A DNA stretch of 64,000 bases from CAVYUC01 sp963783085 (GCA_963783085.1 CAWAMJ010000006.1:186001-250000), one strand, 5' to 3'; shown: positions 42,257 through 50,724, counted from the stretch's first letter. The notes: generated from the letters alone by a model not told the origin. A program made the numbers and translations.

Positions 42257-43072
42257 TTATTCTTTCAGCACTTTTACATCGATAACAACATCGGTGAACG
42301 GACGGTTGTTTTCGTCGGTTTTTAGTGCGGCAATTTTATCGATTACATCGAAACCCGAAATACATTCGCCAAAAACCGTATACTTTCCGTCCAGCTCAGG
42401 ATAGCCGCCAATTGTGGTGTATGCTTTCCGCTGTTCATCGCTGAATTCCAGCACACCGGCTTGCAGGTTGTATTCCGTTTCGATTTGCGATTTAACTTTT
42501 CCGGCAATTTCGCGAAATTCTTCCACTTTTTTTTCCGCTTTGAGTTTTGCCAGTTCTTCCTTAATTTCCGGTGTATAGACTTTCTGAATAATTTTCTTCC
42601 GAATTGGCCTGTTTACCGCCATTTCCATTGTATCCAATTCACCGGCAGTATGCACCGTTCCCTTTACAATGTAAAACTGCGAAATATCGGATTGCTGGAA
42701 TGGGTTTACCTCATCAGGTTGACGAGGCGCACATAAAGCTCCCTTTTTATGAAAATGATTTGGCAGAATTTCATCGTGAACTGTTTTATCCGGATCGCCG
42801 TAACCGATGCGTTTGCCAGGTTGTGCGCCTTTCGAGCTTTTCGATCCTCCCTGAATTAAAAAATTCTGAATTACCCGGTAAAAAAGTGTCCCGTCGTAAT
42901 ATCCTTCTTTGGCCAGTTGAACAAACGCATCGCGATGTTTCGGGGTATCGTTGTAAAGGCGAAATTTCATATTGCCCAGGTTTGTGGAAATTAATACTTC
43001 AGTTGCCTGGCCAAAACCTGCAATCGCTGGAAAAACAAATAATAAGATTATAACAATACGAACCATTTTCAA
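42257..43072 (-). CDS. Secreted cyclophilin-type peptidyl-prolyl isomerase
   Basis: A signal peptide covers residues 1-22 (ends AGFGQ). The cyclophilin domain has LFYRVIQNFLIQGG, QFYIVKG and the end motif GKYTVFGECISGFDVIDKIAAL. A helical insertion (residues ~150-215, rich in Lys/Glu) splits the domain, which is also seen in the other two copies. It lies 3 bases from the fusion gene and overlaps the third cyclophilin gene by 4 bases. All three are probably one transcript. Confidence 0.9.
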   Translation of the reverse strand: MKMVRIVIILLFVFPAIAGFGQATEVLISTNLGNMKFRLYNDTPKHRDAFVQLAKEGYYDGTLFYRVIQNFLIQGGSKSSKGAQPGKRIGYGDPDKTVHDEILPNHFHKKGALCAPRQPDEVNPFQQSDISQFYIVKGTVHTAGELDTMEMAVNRPIRKKIIQKVYTPEIKEELAKLKAEKKVEEFREIAGKVKSQIETEYNLQAGVLEFSDEQRKAYTTIGGYPELDGKYTVFGECISGFDVIDKIAALKTDENNRPFTDVVIDVKVLKE

Positions 43073-43893
43073 TTAATCACCTCCACTTCCATTTTTACAT
43101 CTTCAACAGGCCGGTCTCCCGGGCCGGTTTTCACTGATGCAATTTTATCTACAACATCCATGCCTTCCACAACCTCGCCAAACACCGTGTAATCGCCATC
43201 GAGCGAAGGGTAACCACCAATGGTTGTGTATATTTTCCGCTGCTCGCCGGTCAATTCGTATTTTTGGGCTTTTTCGTATAAGCTGTCGGTTAACAGGCGC
43301 AATTCCACCAATTTGCTATTAAAACCTTCATGATCATCCTTTTTTCTCATCCTGTCGAGTTCATCGTAATTCTTCTCCACCTGCTGATTAAAAATCCTTT
43401 TTTTAAGTCCTTCATTTTTAACCATCAGGAGCGTATCCAGTTGTCCGTCGGTATAAACTTCGCCCTGGATGATATAAAATTGCGATGCACTCGATCGTTT
43501 TTGAGGATTGACCATATCATTCCGCCGGGCAGCGGCAACAGCGCCTCTTTTATGAAAATATTCTTTCGGCATTATTTCAGAAGGTAACGAAGAGCCGGGG
43601 GAATCTTCATCGAGCTTCTTCTCCGAACCCGTGTTTTTAGAGTCGGGATCGCCGCCCTGAATCATAAAATTTTTAATAACCCGATGAAAAAGAAGTCCGT
43701 CATAAAATCCTTCGTTGGCTAATTTGATGAAATTGCTTTTGTGCTCCACCGTTTTGTCGTACAACTTTATTTTAATATTGCCGTAATCTGTTTTTATCAG
43801 AATGAGCGTGTCGTTATCATTTTTTTCCGCCCTGCTGCACGATGCTCCTGCAGTTATTAAAACAACGACTGCAAAAAATATAATTTTCCTCAT
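43069..43893 (-). CDS. Cyclophilin-type isomerase lipoprotein
   Basis: First of the three tandem genes. The signal ends in a lipobox GASC-S (Cys19). The isomerase domain has LLFHRVIKNFMIQGGDP, ASQFYIIQG and GDYTVFGEVVEGMDVVDKIASV, with the same helical insertion as its neighbour. The gene has no clear terminator before the next one. It probably works in the periplasm. Confidence 0.9.
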   Translation of the reverse strand: MRKIIFFAVVVLITAGASCSRAEKNDNDTLILIKTDYGNIKIKLYDKTVEHKSNFIKLANEGFYDGLLFHRVIKNFMIQGGDPDSKNTGSEKKLDEDSPGSSLPSEIMPKEYFHKRGAVAAARRNDMVNPQKRSSASQFYIIQGEVYTDGQLDTLLMVKNEGLKKRIFNQQVEKNYDELDRMRKKDDHEGFNSKLVELRLLTDSLYEKAQKYELTGEQRKIYTTIGGYPSLDGDYTVFGEVVEGMDVVDKIASVKTGPGDRPVEDVKMEVEVIN

Positions 43894-44065
43894 TGCTCTG
43901 AAATTTTATATAAATTAACCAGGTTTTTAAAAATTCCTGTAAATATAAAAAAGATGAAACGACCGGAGAATAAAATTAGTACCCGGTTTTCAGGGGATTA
44001 AACTTTCGTAAATTTTTTTAACTTTTTTAAACCGAACAGGAAACCGGATTGTAATAGTAAAACCT

Positions 44066-44980
44066 ATGAGAAAATCAATTTCATTTCTATTCGTTTTGTT
44101 GATTTTGTTTTCCTGTAAAAACCAGGATGCAGCCAACAGTGAAAAACCCGAAGACAGCGGAACAACTACAAGAGTTCAGGTTTTTCCGGAAGTTTATATT
44201 GCGCAATTACCCGACGATTTGTTGGAGAGTTCTGGCTTGATGTACTACGATAACCTGTTGTGGTCGTTTAACGACAGCGGTGGGAAAAGCGAAATTTACG
44301 GATTCAACAGAAAAGGTGAAATTGTAAAGAAGGTTAAAATCAATCATGCGGATAACGACGATTGGGAAGATATTGCACAGGACGGGGATTTCATTTATAT
44401 CGGAGATTTCGGAAACAATAACGGATCGCGGAAAAGCCTGCAGATTTACCGGATCAGGAAAAGGGATCTGAATGATGAACCGATGCAAAGCGTGGATGCC
44501 GAAAAGATTTCGTTTACCTATGCTGATCAAACCAAATTTAATTACAGTCCGCAAAGCACGCCTTACGATTGTGAAGCATTGGTGGAATTCAGCAACAGCC
44601 TGTATTTGTTTACCAAGAACTGGCAAACGGAAAAAACAACAGTTTACAACGTTGCCAAAAATCCCGGAGAATATGAACTGGCGCCTGTTGATTCGTTTAA
44701 CGTGGAAGGGTTAATTACCGGCGCCGATATCAGTCCCGGTAAAAAAAGGCTGGCCATGGTTGGCTACAGCAATTTTCAGCCAATTATCCGTTTATTTTCC
44801 GGAATTTCAGAAAACAGTTTCTTTAACGGCGACAAAATTTTCATGAATTTGGAATCGTTGCCGGGAGCGCAAACGGAAGGAATTTGTTTTCTGGGAAACG
44901 ATACACTGCTTGTTTCGTGCGAACGTACATTTAATTTTGCTCAGCAAGTTTTTTGTATCGATTTAAATGCGCTGGAATAA
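44066..44980 (+). CDS. Lipoprotein with possible beta-propeller
   Basis: Starts MRKSISFLFVLLILFSC-K (lipobox Cys17). The body has repeated strand-loop patterns with SSGLMYYDNLLWSFNDSGG, AQDGDFIYIGDFGNNNGSR and LIYRIRKRDL-like turns, which suggests a SdiA-regulated or WD40-like beta-propeller. I do not assign a family name. The gene ends directly before the GNAT gene (no gap between TAA and ATG), so they are co-expressed. Confidence 0.7.
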   Translation: MRKSISFLFVLLILFSCKNQDAANSEKPEDSGTTTRVQVFPEVYIAQLPDDLLESSGLMYYDNLLWSFNDSGGKSEIYGFNRKGEIVKKVKINHADNDDWEDIAQDGDFIYIGDFGNNNGSRKSLQIYRIRKRDLNDEPMQSVDAEKISFTYADQTKFNYSPQSTPYDCEALVEFSNSLYLFTKNWQTEKTTVYNVAKNPGEYELAPVDSFNVEGLITGADISPGKKRLAMVGYSNFQPIIRLFSGISENSFFNGDKIFMNLESLPGAQTEGICFLGNDTLLVSCERTFNFAQQVFCIDLNALE

Positions 44981-45529
44981 ATGGGACATATTCGTGTAAA
45001 TAAAAACATCCGCCTCGAATCTCTGAACCTTTCAATGGCGGCAATTATTTTTGAAACCATCGATCGCGACCGGCAGTATCTAAAACAATGGCTGCCCTTT
45101 GTAAATTTCACCCATGAAATGTCTGATACCGAAAAATTCATCCAAAATGTGGTTAACCAGCCGCAGCCTGCCCAAAATGAAGTTTACAGCATTTGGTACA
45201 ACGAAGAATTTGCCGGGTTAATTGGTTTTAAAGATACCGATTGGATTAACCATAAAACGGAATTGGGTTACTGGATTGCCGAAAAAATGCAGGGCAGGGG
45301 AATCATTTCGTCCTGTGTAAAAGAACTGGTACGATTTTCTTTTAAAAAACTAAAACTAAATCGGGTACAGATTAAAGTTGCCGTTGGTAATGAAAAAAGT
45401 GGCGCCGTAGCAAAGCGACTTGGTTTTCGTTTTGAAGGCATTGAAAGGGAAGGTGAGCTACACAAAAACAAATACCTCGATCTACAAATCTACAGCATGT
45501 TAAAAGCAGATTGGCTTGCGCAATATTAA
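44981..45529 (+). CDS. GNAT acetyltransferase (RimL-like)
   Basis: N-acetyltransferase of the RimJ/RimL branch: IRLESLNLSMAAIIFETIDRD at the start, GLIGFKDTDWINHKTELGYWIAEKMQGRGI (motif A, the acetyl-CoA loop QGRGI), then VAVGNEKSGAVAKRLGFRFEGI. Targets can be ribosomal proteins, other N-termini or small molecules; none is indicated. It follows the lipoprotein gene without a gap. Confidence 0.9.
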   Translation: MGHIRVNKNIRLESLNLSMAAIIFETIDRDRQYLKQWLPFVNFTHEMSDTEKFIQNVVNQPQPAQNEVYSIWYNEEFAGLIGFKDTDWINHKTELGYWIAEKMQGRGIISSCVKELVRFSFKKLKLNRVQIKVAVGNEKSGAVAKRLGFRFEGIEREGELHKNKYLDLQIYSMLKADWLAQY

Positions 45530-45621
45530 GAACTATACATAGCGCATCATATTGTATTTCAGTTGGTTATATGCCACTGTTAAATTTTCATAAAAGCATG
45601 TGCAGTTTCATGAAATATTAA

Positions 45622-45629
45622 TATATTTG
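45622..45629 (+). promoter_or_regulatory. -7 promoter box for the carrier-like gene
   Basis: TATATTTG matches the Bacteroidota -7 box about 67 bases before the ATG of the small carrier-like protein. Transcription would leave a ~60-base leader. Confidence 0.45.
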
Positions 45630-45696
45630 ACCCATTAATTCGTTTGTTCGATTTTTACGAATTGAGAAAGAAGCAGTTGACAACAAATAAGAAACA

Positions 45697-45933
45697 ATGA
45701 AGGAAAAGACAATTCGGAGAAATCTGTACCGTGTGCTTCGTAAAACGGGAGTTCAGAAAAAAGACATACAAATTGAAGCTTCTTATAACGAAGATTTAAA
45801 TTTCGATCCCATTGATTGGAAAATCTTTATGTTTTACCTGGAAGGGATTTTCAATATTTATGTCCGCGACGAAGAACTGTCGAAATTCTCGAGAGTAAAC
45901 GATACACTGATGTACCTGAAAAATACTGCGTAA
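45697..45933 (+). CDS. Acyl-carrier-like protein lacking the carrier serine
   Basis: A 78-residue protein whose pattern follows acyl carrier proteins: a charged N-terminal helix, then ASYNEDLNFDPIDWKIFMFYLEGIFNIYVRDEELSKFSRVNDTLMYL. In true ACPs the same place reads GADSLDTVELVMALEEEF...VQAAIDYI. Here D-P-I-D replaces D-S-L-D, so the phosphopantetheine attachment serine is absent. The fold may be used for binding instead of acyl transfer. No fatty-acid or polyketide genes are nearby. This is a call by pattern, not by alignment score. Confidence 0.6.
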   Translation: MKEKTIRRNLYRVLRKTGVQKKDIQIEASYNEDLNFDPIDWKIFMFYLEGIFNIYVRDEELSKFSRVNDTLMYLKNTA

Positions 45934-45966
45934 TTTGCGTTTTTCAACGACATAATAAAGTCGCTG

Positions 45967-45993
45967 GTTTTAATTGCATAATGCAATTAAAAC
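45967..45993. repeat. 27-base perfect palindrome
   Basis: GTTTTAATTGCAT, one A, then ATGCAATTAAAAC. It lies 34 bases after the carrier-like gene stop. It is the longest perfect palindrome noticed here besides the one in the repeat island. Could be a protein-binding site or an RNA stem. Confidence 0.6.
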
Positions 45994-46021
45994 TTTCAGA
46001 AAATGGTTACTTCATTTTTAA

Positions 46022-46047
46022 AATAACGGACAACATTGTCTGTTATT
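46022..46047 (+). other. Second stem-loop in the same intergenic gap
   Basis: AATAACGGACA-acat-TGTCTGTTATT is an 11-bp stem with one G-T pair followed by a T-rich stretch. It may terminate the carrier-like gene. The interval 45934-46250 has no gene; besides these stems it contains an AT-rich stretch that may hold a promoter (TTTTGAAAGCAG then AACCTTTG near 46172-46205). Confidence 0.4.
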
Positions 46048-46251
46048 TCTTTTATATGTTCATATCGGATTTTTGAAGTTTTAACCCCTGAAAAGTTAAA
46101 ATCTGTTGTAATTTTTAACACTTTCAACGTTTCCGGTTGATTTTTTTTATGATGAAAACATCCAATGGCTTACTTTTGAAAGCAGTAAAAAGTCTAAACC
46201 TTTGTTACGTTAAACTCCATTCTTAATCTTTTACTCCGCATACAAATTCTT

Positions 46252-46280
46252 AAAGCCGGGCTTCCAGCTCCGGCTTTTTT
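46252..46280 (+). terminator. Rho-independent terminator
   Basis: AAAGCCGG, a 10-base loop, then CCGGCTTT followed by more T on the plus strand. It lies directly before the stop of the minus-strand S4 gene and would end plus-strand transcripts coming from the 45.9-46.2 kb gap. Confidence 0.85.
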
Positions 46281-46493
46281 TTATGATTTAATCAAGATTT
46301 TTTCACCGGATACATCAACAACATCCCCGGGATGTAACTTTGCACGTTTCCTGAATTCCTGCTGCCCGTTTACATAAACTTCGCCTTCATCAACCATTAT
46401 TTTCGCGTGCCCGCCTGTTTCTGAAATTTGCAGAAGTTTCAGCAGTTTAATTAATTCAATGTATTCTGATGTGAGTTGAAATTCGCGCATCAC
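46281..46493 (-). CDS. S4-domain RNA-binding protein (YbcJ/RqcP-like)
   Basis: A single S4 domain of 70 residues: IELIKLLKLLQISETGGHAKIMVDEGEVYVNGQQEFRKRAKLHPGDVV is the classic S4 fold with the VDEGEVYVNG loop. Such small proteins bind structured rRNA or tRNA, for example on stalled 50S subunits (RqcP) or as YbcJ. The role here is not known. The ATG overlaps the stop of the C1 peptidase gene by 4 bases. Confidence 0.9.
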   Translation of the reverse strand: MMREFQLTSEYIELIKLLKLLQISETGGHAKIMVDEGEVYVNGQQEFRKRAKLHPGDVVDVSGEKILIKS

Positions 46494-47575
46494 AATTGTA
46501 GTTTTTTTCTGATATCTTTTGGAATGGCATTTTTATGAACCAGGATTGCGATTGTTTTCAGCCGGACGTAATCTTCGGTCATGTGCAGGTAGCCGCCAAA
46601 ATCATTATTGTTGGCGCCCCAGGAATTTTTAGTGTAAAAACAAGTTTTTCCTTCCGGGTTTTTCGACAGCCCTACAATGTGCATCAAATGATCATCAGTA
46701 GTGGAATGGTCCTCAAAAGTTTCCTGCCGAAGTTGCTGGTCCACCTTTCCCTGATACTCATCAGGAACATCGGCTGTCCCTTTTTTGGAAGTGAAGGTTT
46801 TTTCACTGGTGTCACCGTCCCAGCAAACCGTGTAACCGTCTTTCAGCGCGTTTTTCATCACCGTTATCATTTCATCAACCGGTAAATTGTAATACAATTC
46901 ATGCGCCCAGTTATCCGGAACTTCAAGCGAAAAAGCCTGATAATAGGGGTGGTGTAAGTACGATGTAATTTCAACGTAATCATCCGGATTCAACTGAAAA
47001 TGATCGCGAAATTCCGAAGGTGAGTATCTGTGTCCGTCCACTTTTATTTTTTCAGGAACTTTCCCAATATTATCCTTTAAAATGGAATTGAAAGAATGTG
47101 ATTTTTTTATTTCAACAGGATTGTTTTTTTTGTTCAGGTCATCCAGTTCTTTAGTCAATTTTGTAACCAACCCGTGGTGTCGGTATTCACCTCTGATTTT
47201 TTTCCCGTCATACGCATCGTTCGTTTCTATCCCATATTCCCGCAGAACATCCAGCACATCGTGTGCCTGTCCGCCCTGGCTGAAGTGGTTTTTTCCTCTT
47301 GAGCTGAGGTATTTTTCTGCCTTATTCTGATAAGCATAATACACAAAAAACATTTCCGAAAGATCGGTTTCCGGAAATCCTTTCCGCATGATTTCCGATT
47401 CCAAAAAGCTGGTAGTTGCAAAACTCCAGCAGGTTCCGGTATTTCCCTGATCGATAACCGGTGTATGTTCCAGTTCAATTGTGAGTGTATATTCACCGCT
47501 GCCGTCCTGTGCAAAAGCACCGGCTGGCAATAAGAAAACAAGCGCGTATAAAAAAAAGAATGACTTCATATGCAA
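46490..47575 (-). CDS. C1-family (papain-like) secreted peptidase
   Basis: A signal peptide covers residues 1-22 (ends GAFAQ). The catalytic set is present: Cys49 in QGNTGTCWSFAT, His in TDDHLMHIVGL and Asn in TKNSWG. The long middle insertion (HHGLVTKLTKELDDL...) is typical of bleomycin-hydrolase/PepC-like members found in Bacteroidota. It is probably a periplasmic or secreted cysteine protease. It is followed by the S4-protein gene in the same transcript. Confidence 0.9.
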   Translation of the reverse strand: MHMKSFFFLYALVFLLPAGAFAQDGSGEYTLTIELEHTPVIDQGNTGTCWSFATTSFLESEIMRKGFPETDLSEMFFVYYAYQNKAEKYLSSRGKNHFSQGGQAHDVLDVLREYGIETNDAYDGKKIRGEYRHHGLVTKLTKELDDLNKKNNPVEIKKSHSFNSILKDNIGKVPEKIKVDGHRYSPSEFRDHFQLNPDDYVEITSYLHHPYYQAFSLEVPDNWAHELYYNLPVDEMITVMKNALKDGYTVCWDGDTSEKTFTSKKGTADVPDEYQGKVDQQLRQETFEDHSTTDDHLMHIVGLSKNPEGKTCFYTKNSWGANNNDFGGYLHMTEDYVRLKTIAILVHKNAIPKDIRKKLQL

Positions 47576-47929
47576 TTATAACTTTTTGATTTCCTGTTGT
47601 ACTTTTTGTGGTAGTTTCATCACCACCGAATCGTATGATTCGTCTACCAGGTTTTTTATCCTGTCGTCTGAAAGAGAACCATCCACTTCAACTGTGTTCC
47701 AGTGCTTTTTGTTCATGTGGTAACCTGGTTTGATACAGGTAAACTGTTCCCGCAATTCCATATTCTTTTCCGGATCGTTTTTCAGGTTAATGGAAAAATT
47801 GCCGATCATACCGGTGAGACAAAATATTTTACCGGCAATTTTAAACACAAGTGTGCTTTCGCCGAACGGTAAATCTTCTGTAACTCCTTTTAACGACAGA
47901 CAATATTCTCTGAGTTCTTCGATATTCAT
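47576..47929 (-). CDS. MmcQ/YjbR family DNA-binding-like protein
   Basis: MNIEELREYCLSLKGVTEDLPFGESTLVFKIAGKIFCL is the family start, and LREQFTCIKPGYHMNKKHWNTVEVDGSL...IKNLVDESYDSVVMKL its second half. The fold is double-wing-like, with no known enzymatic role. The start at 47929 is preferred; the open frame continues 27 codons upstream without family character. It lies 0 bases from the C1 peptidase start. Confidence 0.88.
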   Translation of the reverse strand: MNIEELREYCLSLKGVTEDLPFGESTLVFKIAGKIFCLTGMIGNFSINLKNDPEKNMELREQFTCIKPGYHMNKKHWNTVEVDGSLSDDRIKNLVDESYDSVVMKLPQKVQQEIKKL

Positions 47930-48046
47930 AATTGGAAACGTTAAATATAAAAGCGGGTAAATATAAAAATCTTCGCATCTGTTTCGGGCGGTTTTATAAA
48001 AAATGTTCACAAACAGAAATAAATTTCCACATCAGGAAATGCAATG

Positions 48047-48409
48047 TCACAGGGTCGGATAGAACGCATCTTTAAAATGTTCGAGCTCGAATTTTTCGCC
48101 GAGAAAGATGACCGTAATCACGTCAAACCTCGTTTCCAGTTCAAGGTCCCTTTCCAAAATGAAATGGTCTGCGGCTTCCACTATCCGTTTGATTTTGGCA
48201 TCGGTAACCGCCTCCGACGGATGTTCGTAACGGATTCCGTTTCTCGATTTTACTTCTACTATCACCAGTTCGTCGCCATCCTGTGCAATAATATCCAGCT
48301 CCAGATGACTGCAATACCAGTTGGTTTCCAGTATTTTGTATCCCAATTTCAGCAGATGTTGTTGCGCCAGACCTTCCGCAATGTCGCCAATTTCGCGTTG
48401 TGTTACCAT
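48047..48409 (-). CDS. YraN family nuclease-like protein
   Basis: UPF0102/YraN family with a PD-(D/E)XK-like core: IGDIAEGLAQQHLLKLGYKILETNWYCSHLELDIIAQDGDELVIVEVKSRNG. The usual E...D...ExK catalytic pattern (HLELDIIA and VEVKSR) is intact. The exact role (suggested Holliday junction or DNA processing) is not settled. I use the ATG at 48409 (MVTQREIG); 8 codons upstream give a second start. Confidence 0.93.
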   Translation of the reverse strand: MVTQREIGDIAEGLAQQHLLKLGYKILETNWYCSHLELDIIAQDGDELVIVEVKSRNGIRYEHPSEAVTDAKIKRIVEAADHFILERDLELETRFDVITVIFLGEKFELEHFKDAFYPTL

Positions 48410-48472
48410 ATCAATTTCAAAGTTACAATTCAATGGACAAAGACATCCGTTCAGGCAAGGTTCAAAAATTAT

Positions 48473-49381
48473 TTAAAGAGTGAGCGTTAAAATTGAATTA
48501 TTTTCGGTGACACTGAGGTCCCAGGTTTGGCCAAAAGTAAGCGCCAGGTTTTTTTTATCGTGCCCCGCCGGGAAACCAAAGCAAACCGGATAGTCAAATT
48601 CAGCTACTGCTTCCGAAAGGATCTCCTGTACCGTTTTCCCAAACGGCGATTCGTTGTCTTTCATATCGGTAAAATCGCCAATTACCAGCGCCGCCAGATT
48701 ATCCAGTTTTCCGGCCAGTTTTAACTGGTGCGTCATCCGGTCGGTATGATACAGGAACTCTTCCAAATCTTCGAGAAGAAGAATCTTTCCGCTTGTATCG
48801 AGTTCGCATTTTGTTCCCTGTAAGCTCGAGATGATTGAAAAATTACCTCCGGTTAATTCGCCCGAAATCCTTCCTGTCCGGTTGCTTTTGTTTGCGGGAA
48901 TAACATATTCCACCTCTTTCCCGGTCAGCAGGTTTATCATCGATTCGAGGCTTTCGTTCATTTCGCCGCTTTCATTGAAAAAATAACGTGGCATTACTCC
49001 GTGAAGTGTGGCAACACCACGGTTATGCAGGCACGAATGTAAAACGGTAATATCGCTAAAACCAACGAGCCATTTGGGGTTTTGAAGAAAACGGGAAAAA
49101 TCCAGACTGTTAATTATCCTCACGGTTCCGTACCCGCCGCGGGAGCATAGGATTGCATCGGTATCCGGATCGTCAAGTGCAATCTGCATATCTTCCAGCC
49201 GTTCGCTGTCGGTTCCGGCAAATTGAAAATGATTTGCAAAAACGTGTTTCCCGAGTTCCACTTCAAAACCTTGTTCCGTCAGCCACTTCACTGCCGGAAG
49301 TACATCTTTTTCTTCAATTTTCCCGGCAGGTGAAACAATTCGTATTTTGGAACCGGGCTTTAAATAGGACGGTATTTTCAT
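48473..49381 (-). CDS. LD-carboxypeptidase (S66 family)
   Basis: Serine peptidase of the LdcA/MccF family that cuts the terminal D-residue from tetrapeptides of recycled peptidoglycan. SRGGYGTVRI and the nucleophile segment VGFSDITVLH are clear; LLEDLEE holds the glutamate and GFPAGHDKKNLALTFG the histidine. The start at 49381 (MKIPSYLKPG) is the best; the frame extends 13 codons upstream. The family is mostly cytoplasmic, and no signal is seen. Confidence 0.93.
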   Translation of the reverse strand: MKIPSYLKPGSKIRIVSPAGKIEEKDVLPAVKWLTEQGFEVELGKHVFANHFQFAGTDSERLEDMQIALDDPDTDAILCSRGGYGTVRIINSLDFSRFLQNPKWLVGFSDITVLHSCLHNRGVATLHGVMPRYFFNESGEMNESLESMINLLTGKEVEYVIPANKSNRTGRISGELTGGNFSIISSLQGTKCELDTSGKILLLEDLEEFLYHTDRMTHQLKLAGKLDNLAALVIGDFTDMKDNESPFGKTVQEILSEAVAEFDYPVCFGFPAGHDKKNLALTFGQTWDLSVTENNSILTLTL

Positions 49382-49448
49382 TTTTTTCGGTTTAAACTGA
49401 TTTTTATTTATATCATTCAACCTCTGTCGTTGCCGGAATTTAATAATC

Positions 49449-50099
49449 CTATTTTAGAATTTCGTACAAATCTTCCACGCTATCCACCAGAAAATCGGGT
49501 TCGGCATTCTGTAAATCTTCTTCCTTCCCAAAACCATACGTAACGGCAACTGTTGCTAACCCGTTTTCCTTTCCCCCTTCAATATCGAAAACGGTGTCGC
49601 CAACCATTACAATATTTTTTGAAGGTTTTAACCGGTGCCTGGCCAGCAAATCGAAAATGAGCCCTGCTTTGGTCGCTTTATTTCCGCCATAATCTGCGCC
49701 TTTCAATTGTTCGATGTACTTATCAAATTCAAAGTGTTCGATGATTTTTTGTGCGTATTTTTCCAGCTTCGAAGTGGCAATATACATTTTTGTGCCAGAA
49801 ACGTACAACTCTTCCAAAAGCGGATAAACGCCCGGGTAGGGTTCGTTTTCGTGCCAGCCGTTTTCGCTGTAATAATCGCGGAAATATTCCACTGCCAGTT
49901 TGGTATTGCGGTCGCTAAGGCCAAATAAATTGCTGAACCCCCATTGCAGCGGCGGCCCGATGAAATGCTCCAGTATTTCTTCTGAATACCCGTGAATTTG
50001 CATGTGCTCCAGCGCATACTGCAGCGAATTTCGGATTCCGCTGGTGTTGTCGGTCAGCGTCCCGTCGAGGTCGAAAATGATGTGGGAAAAGTCAGGCAT
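49449..50099 (-). CDS. HAD hydrolase (phosphoglycolate-phosphatase-like)
   Basis: HAD-IA enzyme of the Gph/PGP branch: nucleophile motif IIFDLDGTLTDN, motif II IATSKLEK (with A-T-S), motif III Lys in NKATKAG, motif IV MVGDTVFDIEGGKENG. A helical cap domain fills residues ~15-85. The typical substrate is a small phosphate such as 2-phosphoglycolate, not fixed by the sequence. It is the last minus-strand gene before the repeat island. Confidence 0.92.
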   Translation of the reverse strand: MPDFSHIIFDLDGTLTDNTSGIRNSLQYALEHMQIHGYSEEILEHFIGPPLQWGFSNLFGLSDRNTKLAVEYFRDYYSENGWHENEPYPGVYPLLEELYVSGTKMYIATSKLEKYAQKIIEHFEFDKYIEQLKGADYGGNKATKAGLIFDLLARHRLKPSKNIVMVGDTVFDIEGGKENGLATVAVTYGFGKEEDLQNAEPDFLVDSVEDLYEILK

Positions 50100-50263
50100 G
50101 TTCGTTAATTTTTAAAACGTTCGAATTTACATCAATCCGTTGAAAAAACCGCCAACCGCAGATTGCTTTTTCGTTTGTTTTTGTTTATACTCTTCTGCCT
50201 TGTCTGCCGGCAACCAGGTGTTTGTTTTGTTCGTTCCCTATTTCCTTAATTTCCTGATTCTGT

Positions 50264-50405
50264 TATTCCCTGTCCGTCCGGCCAGACGGGCTTATTTGGT
50301 GTTTCTTATTTCTTTTTTATCTCCCGCTCCTGCCAGAAGCAGGCTGGGATTGCGCTGATTTTCGCAGAAATAATAAAATCTGCGTTTATCTGCGAAATCT
50401 GCGGG
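50264..50405. repeat. Imperfect direct repeat, copy 1 (of ~150 bp)
   Basis: A ~150-base unit starting GATTCTGTTATTCCC and ending in TCTGCGGG is repeated at 50574-50724 with about 15-20 differences. It contains a hairpin (CCGTCCGGCCAGACGGG) and the GATTTTCGCAGAAAT...CTGCG motif used throughout the island. No gene is seen in 50100-51346: the interval is occupied by repeats, hairpins and a poly-C tract. Confidence 0.7.
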
Positions 50406-50428
50406 ACACATTTCATTAATTTAAAGAA

Positions 50429-50460
50429 ATGCGTCAAGCGGTTTGATCCGCTCGACGCAT
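50429..50460. terminator. Strong GC-rich hairpin
   Basis: ATGCGTC-A-AGCGG, a 6-base loop and CCGCT-C-GACGCAT form a 12-bp stem with one opposed mismatch. It could terminate transcription or be part of a repeat-associated RNA; it has no T run on either side. Confidence 0.45.
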
Positions 50461-50469
50461 AACCGATAA

Positions 50470-50570
50470 AATATGTTGAACCCATTCCGGGTTCGGGTTT
50501 TCGCTTCATTTCCAACCCCGCATTTCATACGGGGCTATTCTAATTTAATCCTTTCAGGATTTCCTCTACT
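50470..50570. repeat. Cluster of three small hairpins
   Basis: GAACCCattccGGGTTC, then CCCCGcatttcataCGGGG, then AATCCtttcaGGATT follow each other within ~100 bases. The set resembles dispersed intergenic elements of Bacteroidota. Apparent open frames in it (for example a 69-residue one on the minus strand from 50515) look like repeat-derived noise. Confidence 0.6.
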
Positions 50571-50573
50571 ATA

Positions 50574-50724
50574 TGATTTTGTTATTCCCTATCCGTTCGG
50601 CCAGGCGGGCTTATTCGTGTTTTTTATTGTGTTTCAGCCTCCCGCTCCTGTCAGACGCAGGCTGGGATTACACTGATTTTCGCAGAAATCATAAAATCAG
50701 CGTCTATCTGCGGAATCTGCGGGG
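50574..50724. repeat. Imperfect direct repeat, copy 2 (of ~150 bp)
   Basis: Second copy of the unit at 50264-50405. It starts GATTTTGTTATTCCC and also contains the inverted pair around CGTTCGGCCAGGCGGG. It passes directly into the composite element described next. Confidence 0.7.

Noticed and set aside
48044..48490. 148-codon plus-strand frame over yraN
   Set aside because: Antisense to yraN, which has intact catalytic motifs; a shadow.
50306..50515. 69-codon minus-strand frame in the repeat island
   Set aside because: Spans hairpins and repeat ends; no signal, family or conserved pattern.
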